A stretch of DNA of 64,000 nucleotides from Pyrocephalus nanus (taxonomy: Eukaryota; Chordata; Aves; Passeriformes; Tyrannidae), in the NCBI GenBank assembly GCA_038380795.1, contig CM076266.1, positions 28,346,145 to 28,410,144 on the forward strand, in the 5' to 3' direction. Made by a program: the position numbers and the translations under genes. Positions within the stretch are counted from its first letter, which is position 1; the number at the start of each line of letters is the position of its first letter. The notes under the pieces were generated by a model. That model was not told the DNA's origin, made no database searches, and saw only the letters and a program-made list of their open reading frames with translations. Of this stretch, positions 1-12,270 are shown piece by piece.

Positions 1-3000
1 TCGCAGCGAGGGGCTGCTTTACGTCGGTCTTTCTGAGGTGTCCTTCGACAGCAAAGTCCTTTCATTGTGCGCCTGGTTATGAATAGGAGCTGGTCTGACC
101 AGAAGGAGATTCCTTTCCTAGCTTAGCTCATTGCTCTCCTGCCCCATTCTTAGCACTAACCTGAACTGCTTTGCCAACCCAGGCCCTCCAAAGCTGGAAA
201 TGAAATAGCTGTCAGTTTCTTTGGTAGCCTGACTGAAAGGAGTGCAAGAAACACCTCAGGATGGGGTGCTAAGAGGACCTTTGGGCAGACCAACCTTTTG
301 TGGCTGAAACAGTGATTCTGGGCTGTAGACACTCCTGTGAGTTTGATTCCTCATTTATTGTCAATAAATTTGTAGTTGACACAGGGGGAGTACCTACAGG
401 ATTTCATTTATTAATGACTGTGGTTCATAGATCAGCAAGGTCTGATACTGGCTGTTATAGGTAGGGTAGTATGGAGTAAGATTTGCTTTAGTTGAACAGT
501 GGGCAAATGGAAAGCAGCGCCCTAAGCAAGAAAAGTTTTCTTGGTGTAAAATATTGTGAGCTGTTGAACTACTTGGGCATGACAACTGCGCAGTTAATCC
601 ATGCTTTTCTAATCTACTGCCTTCTCTAATTTCCTCCTGTGAATTATTTGCTGTGAATTGATCACTAAATGTTATATGCATTGTCAGTGATCAGGTGGCA
701 AGACAGACATTCACTGTACATCTGTAGAGGGCAAGACACTTTTCTAAAAGGTGACAAAAGCCAGTCATTAGGCTATGGGGTGCATCTTGGACATGGGCAG
801 CAGTTGGAATTAATTTCTAACTCTTTTTTGACAGTTTACTTGAGGGAGTTTCTCCTCCTGCATTATCTTGTCTAGAGCCTTCAGGCAAGATTGTTGTCTT
901 TAGTAATGCTTGTCACTGTGGCTTCGAATAATGTGAAGGACTAGGATTGTTAATGTTAGTTGCCATCTATAAGGACTCTGTCAATAATAAACTGGATACT
1001 GTGAAAAATGCAGAACTTGCTTATTGAATTAAAAATATCTTGTAAAATATCTGCAGTAAGGTAATATGTGTACTGTAATGGGAGGGCTGTGACTGGCACT
1101 TTGAAGTCACTGCCAGTGAAATCCTCGGAAATGTGGACAAATGAATAACCCGCAGCTAACAGCGTGCTAAGTGATGTAGACAGCTGTTTCTTATTTGGTT
1201 TTATGCTAATTGCTGCTGCTGTTGCTGTTGTGTTCACGAGTGGAATGGAGTTGCACATCATCCGTATGATCTCATGTTGCCCTGATACTTCATGTGTTTA
1301 TAAAAGCAGATGCTTTTACTTGGCTTTTAATTTATGGTGAAAGTTTTATGGGATCATTAAGATTCATTGAGAAAGGTTGAAAATGACTTTGAGATCTTGC
1401 CAGATGTTTGGCCAGACAGGCTCATCTTTGCATAGTGATCAGAGAAAGGAGGAATAAAAACAAACAAACAAACCTATTAAGTTAGTTGTATGGAATTACA
1501 GTGTAGATAAATGAGAAGAGTAAGGGAAAGGGAAATAGAAAATTGGACTAAGCTGCCTGTCAGAGTGTTTAAAGTAGGGTCCAGTCCTCTGTGACGGATT
1601 GCAGGCAGCTTGTAACTTCTTGGGCATATTCTTTTTGAACATGCAGAAAGGCTTTCAGTCTTAAGCTTGTGTTGAAGGTCTAAGATGAGGCCCAGCTTCA
1701 CTTCTGTGGAAAAAACAGAGGGAAGTTTGCTCTGCCAGAGTTTGATTCTTTTTTTTCCTTCATTATTTTGCACATGTGTGAAATCCAGTGTCAGCCTTTT
1801 ATGATGGGGCTGACAGTATGTTCTGGAGGTGGCCACATTAAAGCAAAGAAAGATCAAGCAGAAACTTTTAAGGCATATGTAATTTTTCTGTGCATTTAGG
1901 AAAAGTCCTGTTTTTCTCTTCGTCTGGATTAACTGCTGCCTGACTAACTGTAATTTTAATTTTGCTTCTCTTTGTGACAAAAGCAGTTGTATTAACTTCA
2001 GTAGAGATTCTGAATACATATTTCTGTTAGTTTCTTATCTACTTTAAGAAAGAATTATCCCATAGGACTGCAGGGTAGTCAGAAGTGAGGAAGCTGGTGA
2101 AGTATATTTGTAAGTTGCTTTTTCTTCACAAGCTCAGATCCTTTGTGTCTCTCTATCAAGGGCTAGGAGATTATGCAGAATAAATGTTCATTATATGCAG
2201 GTTGTAACTGCAGTCTGAAATGTCAGATGTAGCTTATAATTAGAAATAGGAGACTAAAACTTCATCTCTGAACATGGGTTTGTAATGAATAGCTGATTTT
2301 AAGATAAAGTATGTACAAAAAGGTGTGAAAATATTTAAACAAATATATTTATGAGATTATCCCTTAGTATTGAATTAAATATTGTCTTGCTTCTGTAATT
2401 AGATGCCAATAATGATATGAAAGTGATTGATTACACAAGAAAATATTTTTTTGTGTGTGTATGTAATTTTAATAGTCCTATTTATGGACTATGTTCTACT
2501 ACAGACCGAAGGAGGAGATACCTGAATAAGCCGAAGCAATGCTTCCCCATCAACCTGAAACAGTATATAAGAATAACTTCAACATTAAATAAAATACATT
2601 GCAATGAGAATTGAGTTGGAAAAGTAGTCTTTTGGTGATTAATTCTTAAATGTTTTCCATTGACTGGTAAGGGAGATGGTGTTCCAGTTTTTGCAGTCAA
2701 AGCTAGAACATCTAGTTTGTAGGGACTTGTTATGAACTTTCTGATTTCATCAGTGCGTTCATAACAATAGAATTTTAAGGACTATTCTGTATACTTGGTC
2801 AGCAGCATAGATCCTCTTAGGTGGAGAACCTGCTAACTACTCCCATGGGAAAAAGCTAATGCAGTTAGCTGTAATCCTCCTGGGCACTTCATTCATCCTT
2901 TAATGTACACAAAGAGACTATGAAAGCAAGATATAGTTAAGCAGTTATTTATTGACTGAGGTGTGTGGTAGATAACTAGGATTGGTGAGCAATCAGGCAA

Positions 3001-3036
3001 AGCACTGACATACAACCTCTGGGTAAGACATGTGCA
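1..3036. other. Unique non-coding DNA with CpG-rich left edge
   Basis: No gene or recognised repeat is visible. Six CpGs fall in the first 71 bases (positions 2, 7, 22, 25, 46, 70) and almost none in the next 500, so the left edge may be the shore of a CpG island outside the window. There is a small trinucleotide tract (TGC/TGT) near 1210-1230 and an (AAAC) tract near 1458-1473. The longest ORF, 180 codons on the minus strand at 1477-2019, has no recognisable domain. Confidence 0.6.
1458..1473. repeat. Short (AAAC)n microsatellite
   Basis: About four AAAC units in an A-rich stretch. Too short to be notable. Confidence 0.8.
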
Positions 3037-3545
3037 TCACAGAATAGCTGAGATTGGAAGGGACCTCTGGAGGTCATTTTGTCCAATCCCCGTGCTCAAG
3101 CAGGGCCACCTAGAGTCAGTTACCCAGAACTGTGTCTGGATGGTTTCTGAATTTCTCTGGTGAGGGAAACTGTTTACTTCTCTGGGCAACCTGTGCCAGT
3201 GTTTGGTAGCCCTCACAGTGAAAAAGTGTTTCCTGATCTTCAGAAGGAACCACCAGCTTTATGTTTCAGTTTGTGCCCATCACCTCTGGTCCTGCCACTG
3301 GGCACCAGTGGAAACTGCCTGGCTTTATCCTTCCTGCATCCTCCCTTCAAGTATTTGTATACATTGGTAAGCTCCTTCCTCTCTGATCCTTCTCTTCTCC
3401 AGGCTCAATCACAGCTCTCTCAGCTTTTTCTCTTACGTGAGGAACTTATGCTCCCATCCCCTTCATTATCTTTGTGACCCTTTGCTAGTCTCTCTCCAGT
3501 ATGTCCATGTTACCCTTTCACTGGGTCTTAGATCTAGCTGCAAAT
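3037..3545 (-). mobile_element. CR1 LINE fragment, 3' end, minus orientation
   Basis: The left end reads as the reverse complement of the CR1 terminus: a TCACAGAATAGC tail beside TTGGAAGGGACCTCTGGAGG. The 3' untranslated part and the very end of ORF2 follow ('CTGGGCAACCTGTGCCAG', 'GTTTCCTGATCTTCAGA'). The copy fades near 3545, so it is strongly 5'-truncated, as is usual for CR1. Coding potential is destroyed. Subfamily not determined. Confidence 0.92.
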
Positions 3546-3997
3546 TACCACTCCTATCATGGCTCTAGTATTGCCCACACAGCTTTCTTGCAAGCTGGCA
3601 GTTTCCTTAGAAGTTCCATTCAAGGTTACACAGTTCTGCTGTGTCAAAACTAGGCCTTGGATCACAGATAGCTGAACCCCTAGGAGGAGGATTCACACAA
3701 AGCTGAGGTGTGAAATCAGTATGAGCTATGCTGTGCCCATTCCCTTAGGAGGACACACAGTGAATGCTCACTGCAAGGTTATTTGAACTACTTTCAAAAT
3801 AACTGGATGTCTGCAGGAGAAACCTTGTAACTTAAACCTTCTCTGCACTGGACTTTTACCTGTTAGTGTGGTTATTTTATGTATTTCTGACACTAATATG
3901 GTTTAAAGTTGGCTCTCTGCCTGATCCTAGAAAGTGACAAATGGCACTGATGCAGATTGCCTATGATCAGGAAAACTTTGGGGTTTTTTTCTGTGCC

Positions 3998-4219
3998 AGG
4001 GAAGGTTTAGATTTCATATCAGGAAAAATTTCTTCATCAAAAGTGTTGTCAAGCTCTGGAACCCCGGCAGCCCGAGGAAGTGGTTGAGCCACTGTTCCTG
4101 GAAGTACTTAAAAGATTTACAGACATGGCACTTGGGGACATGGCTTAGTGGTGGGCCTGACAGTGTTGGCCTTGATAACTTTAAAGGTCTTTTTCAACCC
4201 AAGTATTTCTATAATTATT
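3998..4219 (+). mobile_element. CR1 LINE fragment, 3' end, plus orientation
   Basis: This is the last ~220 bases of a CR1 of the subfamily with GGTTTAGATT..ATATCAGGA, then 'GTGGTTGAGCC', 'GGAAGTACTTAAAAGA' and the terminal box 'AAAGGTCTTTTTCAACCC' before TTCTATAATTATT. It is 5'-truncated and non-coding. It lies 450 bases from the oppositely oriented CR1 at 3037 and belongs to a different subfamily. Confidence 0.9.
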
Positions 4220-7200
4220 AAAAACTAGCACAAAAGCTATCAAAAGAGGAAAGAGTGGAAGGTGAACCTCAAGATGTTGACGAGTTGTAAAAGAGCAGTG
4301 GACTGAGAGTGAGAATCAGTACACTGGCCTTCCATGTTATAAGTTATTTCATAGTTAGGAAAGGGTGGTACAGTAGGTAAAATTAGAGAGAAGGAAAAAT
4401 AACAACAGATTTTATGAAGAGAGAAGAATATACTTGTGGTATTTCCCAGGGGATAGAAGGATCAAAAATTACAAGTGGGTTTTAATAAAAACCAGCTGGT
4501 AAAGTTCTGACTGTGAAACGCAAAGCAAAACTTATATTGCCTTCACTGTTGCTGGAATTATTCCTGTCTTGAATGTCAGGAAAAGAGTATCAGGAAAGGA
4601 AGAGAGTATCAGGGAAGAAACAAAATGTTTTGTTGTATTTGTAAGTTTACAGACTTGGAACACTTTTTACCTGCAGTGGAAAATCAAGTCAAACCCTAGG
4701 AAAAACTTTCTAATTGAAACAGTGGTGCAACTGAAAAAAATGTCAGAAATAACTGAGATTTCAATCATCTGGAGGTTTGAAGACCAGAGAATGTCTACCA
4801 TGAAGTTTTCAGATACAGTTAATTCAGTTTTGGGGAGAAGTGATATTTCAACCACACCCTTTGTGATTTTATAAAATTATCTAGAGAGTAGGCTTTCAGA
4901 TAGGATTGATCCTTTCTACACAAGAGACAAAGCTTTCTTAAATTGTTCATGTCTATGGAGCACTTGAAGGAGGTCAACACATTTCTGACATAAAATCTCA
5001 GGAGTTAACAAAATATAACAAACTATGCAAGTAATAGGATTTGTTTGGGAGTGGTTTTGATTTTGTGGGTTTTTTTTCCCTTCAGCTAAGAATTCTGATA
5101 GTGTGCAGCTGGTAATGGTACTATTTTATTAACTGGTTTGTTGCTTTATTTTGGTTGTGGGTTGGTTGCTTTTTGTGAAGCATTCAGCTTGAGAGCATTG
5201 CAGCAGTCTCTATACGATGATTTCTGTTAATTTTGTTTTTCAATCAACTGAATGGATGAGAAGACTGTACACTGTCTAAAATCCTCATTTTTATTAGGAT
5301 GTGATGTGGAGGAATGACCTTCTTCCCTCTGTGATCTTCCTGCTTTAGCAAAACAAAAAATTGCAATGATTCTTGTATCCAGTTGAAATTTCTTATAGAA
5401 GTGGTTTTTTTCAGGTGTTTATCAAATTATGGTTTGAATTTGTTGCCTAAGTAAATGGATTTGGTCTGTTTGTGTTAAAAAAAAAAATCAAGAATATCAA
5501 ATACCAGTTTTGCATTTCAGTAAACCTTTTTTGAAGAACTGTCCTTAAAACCTTTTGGAGCTAGCTGTTCAAAGAGGTGTACTTGAAGGCAAGCAGTGAT
5601 TCTCAGTAGGGCTGACTAGGGTAAATTTAAGAATTAGCTATTCTGATCTCCTGTGGAAATGGACTTGCTTTGAACCGAAGTTTAACCAGTTTAACCAAAG
5701 TTTTACTGGCTGTTCACAGAAAGCAGTTTCACAGTGGAGATGTTTGTTTCCTGCCTTAAGCAAATCTTTGATTTCTGCACCTTGGTATTTGTGACGTTCG
5801 TGTATTGATTTGCTTTCTTGTCCTATTAAGCTATATGAGTCTTTCTTTTACTGAAGTAAATCTGGTCCTGACAGTTTTCTTACATAAATACTACCTGTAT
5901 AGCATTAAGAAAGTATAAACCTGGTTTGTACTGAGTAAGTGTAACTTTTATAAGTGATAATGATGAAGCCAAATATATTCTGTAGGACTTTAGGATCATA
6001 ATTTGCATAAAGCATAGTTTTGCATGACTTGAATTTTGCTACCTTACTTCCTAGGATTCCTTTCACTGAGGGCAAACAGTTACTGTATTATCAGTGAGTG
6101 AGTGCCCAGAGTTAATTTTCTTATTTGCGCTTACATCTTGGTGGTGTTTTATTGTGGAAGCAGTTATGTTTAACAACCCATTTAGCAAGTGAATAATTCT
6201 TTCATGTTGTTTCACTCATTTCTCAGTGGTCATCCATTGTCAGCTATTAACTTTTTCAAAGAGTGCAGTTTTTTATATGTGACTGGAGACTAAACTGGGG
6301 TTGAACGAATTAGCAAAGAAAGAATGGTAGGGGGGTTGATCAACTAGAAATGGTCCATTTATCCTTAAGTTCAAGAGAATCAAGGAAGATGGATGCAGGA
6401 AGTGACTTGCAGTGCAACTGATCTCCTTAAATTCACTGACAAAGTATGAGCTGCTCTCCAGAAATTTTCACAAATTACTGCTGTGTAGGTTTCCAGCAGA
6501 ATGCACAAGTTCTGTGCAATGCCCAGTGATTCCTGAAAGATACGGAAAACAAAGGGGAGAGTAGCCCTAACGTTTCTCATGCATCTGTTGCCAAGAGACT
6601 TCAGCTGATCATGATCTGTTATTGATTGTGGTTTGCTTGGTTTAGTGATGATATACATTAGACCACAAATTCACTTTCTCTAAACTGATTCTGATGGGAC
6701 CTATCCCTGACTCTGATAGCAAAGAATTTTTGAAGTGTGGATTTTGTGGTGGGTTTTGTTTGGGGTTTTTTGTTTGGTTGGTGTTTGTTTGTTTTTGTGT
6801 GTGTGTGGTTTTGGTTTTTTTTAACTCAATATCAATACTGTAAGCAGATGGAAGCCACCCAGTGGAATCGCAGTTGGAAAATGAGGTAAAAGTTCACGTC
6901 TCTTGTATTGAAGTGGAGGAAAAATTAGTATGCAGCCAAAAGTTAATAAATAAGTGAACGATTGGTGTTCCTAGTAGCCATGTGCTGAGGAAAACACAGG
7001 AGCTGACCTCTGTGGAAAAGGTAATGCATTAGCTGTCCGTGTAAAATGTCTTGTGAGCCTTTTAAAGAGAGAGTTAGTTACATTTGCTTTGCTTTGTTTG
7101 TAATCCACCATGGAGAGTGGGTTGCCAGGATCCCTCTCAGAATGAACCGTGTGTGAGTAGCAGAAACTTCGGAGCAGAGTGGCTGAAAGATGTCAGTAGG

Positions 7201-7371
7201 CGTGGATATGGATGAAACTGCTGAGATCCTTGCAGGAAGTCCTACCTGAATTGTCTGTTAATACCTACTTGCCTGTACACTTTGGCTCTTATAGACGGTG
7301 AATTTTTGAAAGGGCCCTTAATTACTTCAGATTTGTGTAATAAATAACTCTTATTTTTCTAGTTCTAAAAT
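4220..7371. other. Unique non-coding DNA
   Basis: AT-rich sequence without recognisable exons. It contains an A run near 5479-5489 and a T/G-rich tract at 6741-6822. Open frames are short (up to 101 codons) and have no domain. Nothing else supported. Confidence 0.6.
6741..6822. repeat. T/G-rich low-complexity tract
   Basis: Irregular alternation of TTTG, GGTTTT and GT units, including a short GTGTGTGTG run. The same kind of tract recurs through the window. Confidence 0.85.
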
Positions 7372-9046
7372 TATTATAGAAAGGCTTGGATTGGAAGTAA
7401 CCTTAAAGGTCATCTAGTTCCAAGTCCTCTTCGATGGGCAGGAGCACCTTCCAGTAGGTCACAGTGCTCAGGGCCCCCTTCAACCTGGCCTTGAACACTT
7501 CCAGCAACAGGGCATCCACAGCCTCTCTGGGCAACCTGTTCCAGTTCTTCAACATCCTTACCATAAAGAATTTCTTCCGAACATCTAAAAGATCAGAGAT
7601 TTGGGTTTGTTTAAGATGTCCTCATGTCCTGCCACTGTCTGCCCATGTAAAAATTGCTCTCCCTCTTCTTTATAAGCACCCTTTAAGTACTGAAAGGCCA
7701 CAATGAGGTCTCCCTGGAGCCTTCTCTTCTTCAGGCTGAACAACTCCAATTCTCTCAACCTGCCTTCTAAGGAGAAGTGCTCCAGCCCTCTGATCATTTC
7801 TGTGGCCCTCCTCTGGACCTGCTCTATTAGGTCTATGTCTTTCTTGTGCTGGGAACCCCAGAGATGGACACAGCACTCCAGAATAGAGTGGGAGAATCAC
7901 CTCCCTTGACATGCTGGCCATGCTGCTTTTTATGCAGTCCGGGATATGCTTGGCTGTCTGGGCTGTGAGCACACATTGCTGGGTCATGCTCAGCTTTTCA
8001 TCCACTCATACTCCCAAGTCCTTCTCCACAGCGCTATTCTCAATGAGTTGACCTCCCAGTCTATTCTTATGTGTGGGACTGCCCTGACCCAGCTGCAGTA
8101 CTGTGGGCTTTGACTTGTTGAACTTCATGAGGTTCTCATGGGCCTGCTTCTCAAGCTTGTCCAGGTCCCTCTAGATGGCATCCCATCATTCTGTTGTGTC
8201 CACTGCGCCACTCAGCTTCGTGTCATCTGCACACTTTGAGGGGGTGCTCAATCTCACCTTTTATGTCATTGATAAAGACATGAAAGGGCACCCATCTCAA
8301 GACAGAGCCCTGAGGAACACCATGTGCCATTGACCTCCACTTGGCCATAGAGCCATTGACCACAACTCTCTGGCTGCATCTGTCCATCCAGTTCCTTGTC
8401 CAACAATTAATCCACACTTAAAATCTGTTTTCTCCAATTTAAACATAAGCATGTCGTTGGACTGAGTCAAAAGCTTCACAGAAGTCCAGATAAATGACAA
8501 CAATTGGTCTTCCCTTGTTGACTGTTGCAATTACTCTGTCATAGAAAGCCACCTGATTTCAGACACGATTTGGCCTCAGCAAAGCCTTTGCTGGCTGTCT
8601 TACATCATCTCTTTGTCTTATATGTGCCTTAACATTGCTACCATGAGGATCTGCCCCATGATCTTCCCAGGCACAGAGGTGAGGCTCACCGATAGTTTCC
8701 TCGATCTTCATTTCTTCCCTTTGTATAAACAGGAGTGGTTTCCCTTTTTCCTGTCACTGGGAACTTCATCTGACCGCCATGACTTTTCCAATATGTTGGA
8801 GGGTGGCTTGGCAACAACATCAGCCAGTTTCTTCAGGAGCCTGTGATGCCTGTTATCAGGCTCTGTAGACTTGCAGCTATTCAGTTTCGTCAAGTGGTCC
8901 TGAACCTGCTCTCTGCTTACAGTGGGAGGGACTTTGCTACCCCAAGCCCTACCTAAAGATTCAGTGACTTGATTGATATGGGAAGCCCAAACTGTACTTT
9001 TAAACCATTGAGCTGTATTGAAGCAGATGTGCTCTCTGGTGTTCAT
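7372..9046 (-). mobile_element. CR1 LINE, ~1.7 kb copy with inactivated ORF2 reverse transcriptase
   Basis: The 3' end lies at the left (reverse complement of a terminus ending in TCTATAATAAT after an AAAGGTTACTTCC box). Reading leftward on the minus strand from 9046, one finds ORF2 pieces in different frames: a segment upstream of the RT core (8708-9046, with [13 protein letters not shown] and [11 protein letters not shown]), the RT stretch around HGVPQGSV and FINDI (8223-8417), and the downstream part (7585-8005, LSMTQQCVL, MIRGLEHFS). The frame changes between pieces. In the catalytic box the usual Phe before Ala-Asp-Asp is Cys (near 8225-8240), with an in-frame stop about 16 codons later. 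The copy is 5'-truncated and dead; RT catalysis is excluded. Confidence 0.95.
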
Positions 9047-11640
9047 TTGTCAGGAAACATTTGTCTTTGCATTCAGGGTCAGGTCAATAAAGTATTTTAT
9101 TTCTTTTTATTTGGCAACTGAACTAAATAACCACAAATGCTTGTTTGCTTTGTTCTGATAGAAATCTTCATCTAACTTCTTGTTCATTTTGATGGAAAAA
9201 TTGAAAAGTTTTCTTAAAGATTTGGGGAGGGTTAAAGGAAATGTTCCTTCCCTGAAAAAAAAAAAAATTTGTTTTCATCTGAAGTAGCTTTCATGGTGGC
9301 AGAACACATAGCTGGCCTTAAAAATCAACAGCAAGGATTGCTAATATTTAAGTTCACAGGCCACTGGCTAGAGCACTTTCTGTGGGTAAACTGCAACTTT
9401 CCTTTTTCTGTAAAATATTTGTAGTCAAAGCTGTTCCAGAGGATAAGGGAACCTTCTGGTTTCCCTGCTCAGCTAGCTGTGGTAGGGAGAGGAGGTGCAG
9501 TGTCTTCGGCTTCCTCCTGGTTTCATGTTGAATTGGAGTACAGCACTTGTGGGGCACACCGTCTGTAGGAGAGACTGAGGCAGCATCAGGGAGCTGGACT
9601 AATAGCACTAGTATTGGGAACAAAGTTGTTGTTCAATTTCGAATTGAAAGCACTTAGTGAAGTTGTGGAAATCCTGAATAAATTGGTGTGACAGAGACTG
9701 AAACTCAGTGGGTTGGGGTTGTTTATTTGAATAAACGTGGCTTTCCCCCCATCCTATTCAACTTGAATGGAAACTCCAAACACTTGCTGTTGCACAGGGT
9801 ATTACTAGCTGTCAGAGATGACTCTCAGCTTTGTTTGCTCTTGTTGCTGTAGGGGGGATCTGAGGTGTTCTGGAGAGAGCAGGCTCAGGTGTGAGGGATG
9901 GCTGGGCAGCAGCACTGGGTGATAGATCTGCCTTCACTCCCTGTCACAGTCTTGCTTATGAGAGGTGTGTACTTGGGTGCAGGTTTTAGCCCCCTGGGAA
10001 GGAAGAGGCAATATGAAAGGTTGAAGCAGGAAGAAAAGGAAGAGAAGATTAAAAAGAAGAACTGCCTTTGAAGTCACACTTTGAACCAGACTATGAATTT
10101 TTACAAATGTTGTATAAGTGTTGCTCCTCTGTGCCATGGTGAATGAGTCACAAACATTGCTGCTGTGCTTTTTCAAATCCTGTGTAAAGAAGGGAAGTAA
10201 CGCTACTCCGGCTCTGCTGACTGGGAACTGAGGGGCAGCAGGGTTATGTGATTTGCCTGCAATCATACAAGAGATCTGTGGCAGCGAGGCACCAGAAAAA
10301 AATTGTCTGAACTTCCAGTCCAGCACACAATTATATGCGTTGCTCCTAAAAAAGTATTTGTGCAACGTTCTGGGCATATTGGAGAAAAAGAGCAGAAAGC
10401 TTGATCTCAAAAATTCTGATTAATGTCTTCTCAAACAAATGAAGCGACAGGCAGAAATAGTTGCCTGTGATATATCAGTAGTGCAGGTATGCTTTTATCC
10501 CATGTAGAAGTATTTGTGGAAGAATTGGTATTTATGAAGAGATTTAGAGCTATTTCTCTTCCATGAGCTATTTACTTCAGCTGAGCTAACATCTATTAAA
10601 CATTAATTCTAAGTAAAATACCCTCAAGAGTCATTTTAGGTAAACTGTAGTACCTCTTTCTAGGCTAAAAATTGCTTTGTATAATGTATGTAGAAAAACC
10701 CCATTACATTATTTTTTTCTGTTCCTCTCAGTCTTTATTGTATGTTGAGATTAATTTTTTTTATGAGGTAGTAGGGAAGGAGGGAAGAAAGCTCCTTTGT
10801 CAGCTGCATAAAGGGACAGTCAGAGCTTTTGTGTGCGTTTTTTTTTTTTTATTAATCATGTCTTCCATTTTCTTCTCTTTGAAGTTGAATGTGTTATCAT
10901 GACTGCAACTTTCACACTCCCATTGTCATAAACAATAGTCTAATAACCTTTAGAGCTTTGGCATTTTCCAGCCTGGCAGCCAAATGGGTGTGTGGAACAA
11001 TGGTGAAGACAGTGACTTAAATCGTGTTGCAATACACAGTTAGCCTGTCCTTTGCTTCAAATACTGTAAGGTATTTTTAAAACCATGTGCCTGCAGCAGT
11101 GGATGACGTTTGAGACTTAGCATCACCTTTGATTACTGTTTGAGATGACAAGCAGCTGCTTTGGGTGGTAGGTAAGAAAAAAAAATGCTGTCAACCAGCA
11201 GAGCTTGCTGAGCTGAAAGGGGGTAGGAAGGAGATGATGCATGTAAGACCTGCCTAGAAGTGTGGGCCTTGGTGGGAAACTGGAGGGATTGAGCTCATGT
11301 TCTGGGTTGGTTGGTGGGTGGAGAGGGTCTGTGGTTTCCTAGTCTTACCCTGATTTCTTGTCACTCTCTCTTAGAATTAAGCTTTACTGTGCATTTGGGT
11401 GTTACCAGGTGTCAATACAGGCTGAAGAGGTTAAAATGTGTAAAAGTGCTCAGGGTGGTCCAAATGATGGTTGCAAGTCTGGTTAGATTGATACCTCTTA
11501 TGACTGTGGTAGAGGAGTTCTTAAATTTGGTGTCCCAGCAAATTCTTTTCAGTGTAGACAAAAGCATTATGTTGATTCCTCCACCTCTTTTAGTTCTGAT
11601 TATTTTAAAAATCTCTGCTTAATAAAAATCTCCCCCTATC
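9047..11640. other. Unique non-coding DNA with one MIR
   Basis: No exon recognised. It contains a 13-base A run near 9255-9267 and the MIR at 10221-10328. The 158-codon minus-strand ORF at 9934-10410 spans that MIR and has no known domain. Confidence 0.55.
10221..10328 (+). repeat. MIR-type SINE fragment
   Basis: The block GGGAACTGAGGGGCAGCAGG, then GTTATGTGATTTGCCTGCAA, TCATACAAG, and TCTGTGGCAG matches the central and 3' part of the mammalian-wide interspersed repeat core (the 'gaaactgaggcacag .. gtgacttgcccaagg' region). Such SINEs survive at low density in birds. It is diverged but unmistakable in order. Confidence 0.7.
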
Positions 11641-11779
11641 AAGTAATGCAGCCATTAGGCAGTCCAGCTGAACAAGTTTAAATGCAGATCTATGTAAGAA
11701 AAGTTTATTCCTGTGAACATCCGACAAGCCCAGCCAAGCCATTTTTGGGACCCTGGCTTGAGAAGATAGTAATTTCTGG

Positions 11780-11841
11780 TGGTTTTTGTTTGGTTTGTTT
11801 GTTTGTTTTTTGTTTGGGGTTTTTCTTTTTTTTTTCCCCCC
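11780..11841. repeat. T/G-rich low-complexity tract abutting the left inverted-repeat arm
   Basis: GGTTTTTGTTTGG and GTTTGTTTG units run into a T tract and a short C run, ending where the inverted arm begins. The opposite arm has no equivalent tract. Confidence 0.85.
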
Positions 11842-12270
11842 TCTACTCAGTATACTATACTGTGGTTGCAGGATTCTAGCAGTTAAACTGCATTTCAAAA
11901 TTCAAAATGCAGATTTTATTTTATTTTCTAGCTGTTGTTTTGTCACAGGACACTTTTGACAACTGTCTTCCTTTATAAAATACTCAAAATGAACCCTAGG
12001 AGCCCTATTTTCCCAGATAAAAGTAATTTTTAATCTCAATGGGAATCAATAGCATGGTATTTAATGCCACATTGGAGTGTAGCTGTAAAAGGTTTTTCTT
12101 TCTTTTTTTTTTTTTTTTTTCCCTCCCTCATCTCCCCCTTTATAAAACACTGCAAACACATTGTAAAGTAGCAGCGCTTTGGAAGGTATTTTCAAGTAAT
12201 TTCTTAAAATTCCAAAATTGTATTTTCATTTTTCTACACAATGAAATATGTTATAAAAAAGTTGATATAC
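11841..12270 (+). repeat. Left arm of a diverged inverted duplication
   Basis: About 430 bases align over their whole length, with small indels, to the reverse complement of 15924-16328. Shared blocks in order: GGTTGCAGGATT, TTCAAAATGCAGATT, TTTATAAAATACTCAAA, CCTAGGAGCCC, ATTTTCCCAGAT, TATTTAATGCCACATTGGA, AGCTGTAA, TTTATAAA.CACTGCAA, TTTGGAAGGTATTT, TTTTCATTTTTCTA, AAAAAAGTTGAT. Identity by eye is about 75-85%. A T run inside (12091-12125) and about 20 extra bases near 12031-12050 are specific to this arm. Weaker similarity may continue left to ~11655. I do not recognise the element, and it has no coding frame. Confidence 0.88.

Noticed and set aside
1477..2019. 180-codon minus-strand ORF
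   Set aside because: Low-complexity hydrophobic C-terminus, no domain, no promoter or splice signals; expected by chance in 64 kb.
4280..4345. Possible MIR 5' end (AGTGGACTGAGAGTGAGAA)
   Set aside because: Match too short; no core sequence follows.
8223..9046. Several minus-strand ORFs with HGVPQGS and LADVVAKP as genes
   Set aside because: They are frame-shifted pieces of one CR1 ORF2 copy.
9934..10410. 158-codon minus-strand ORF
   Set aside because: Runs across a MIR fragment on the opposite strand and has no domain.
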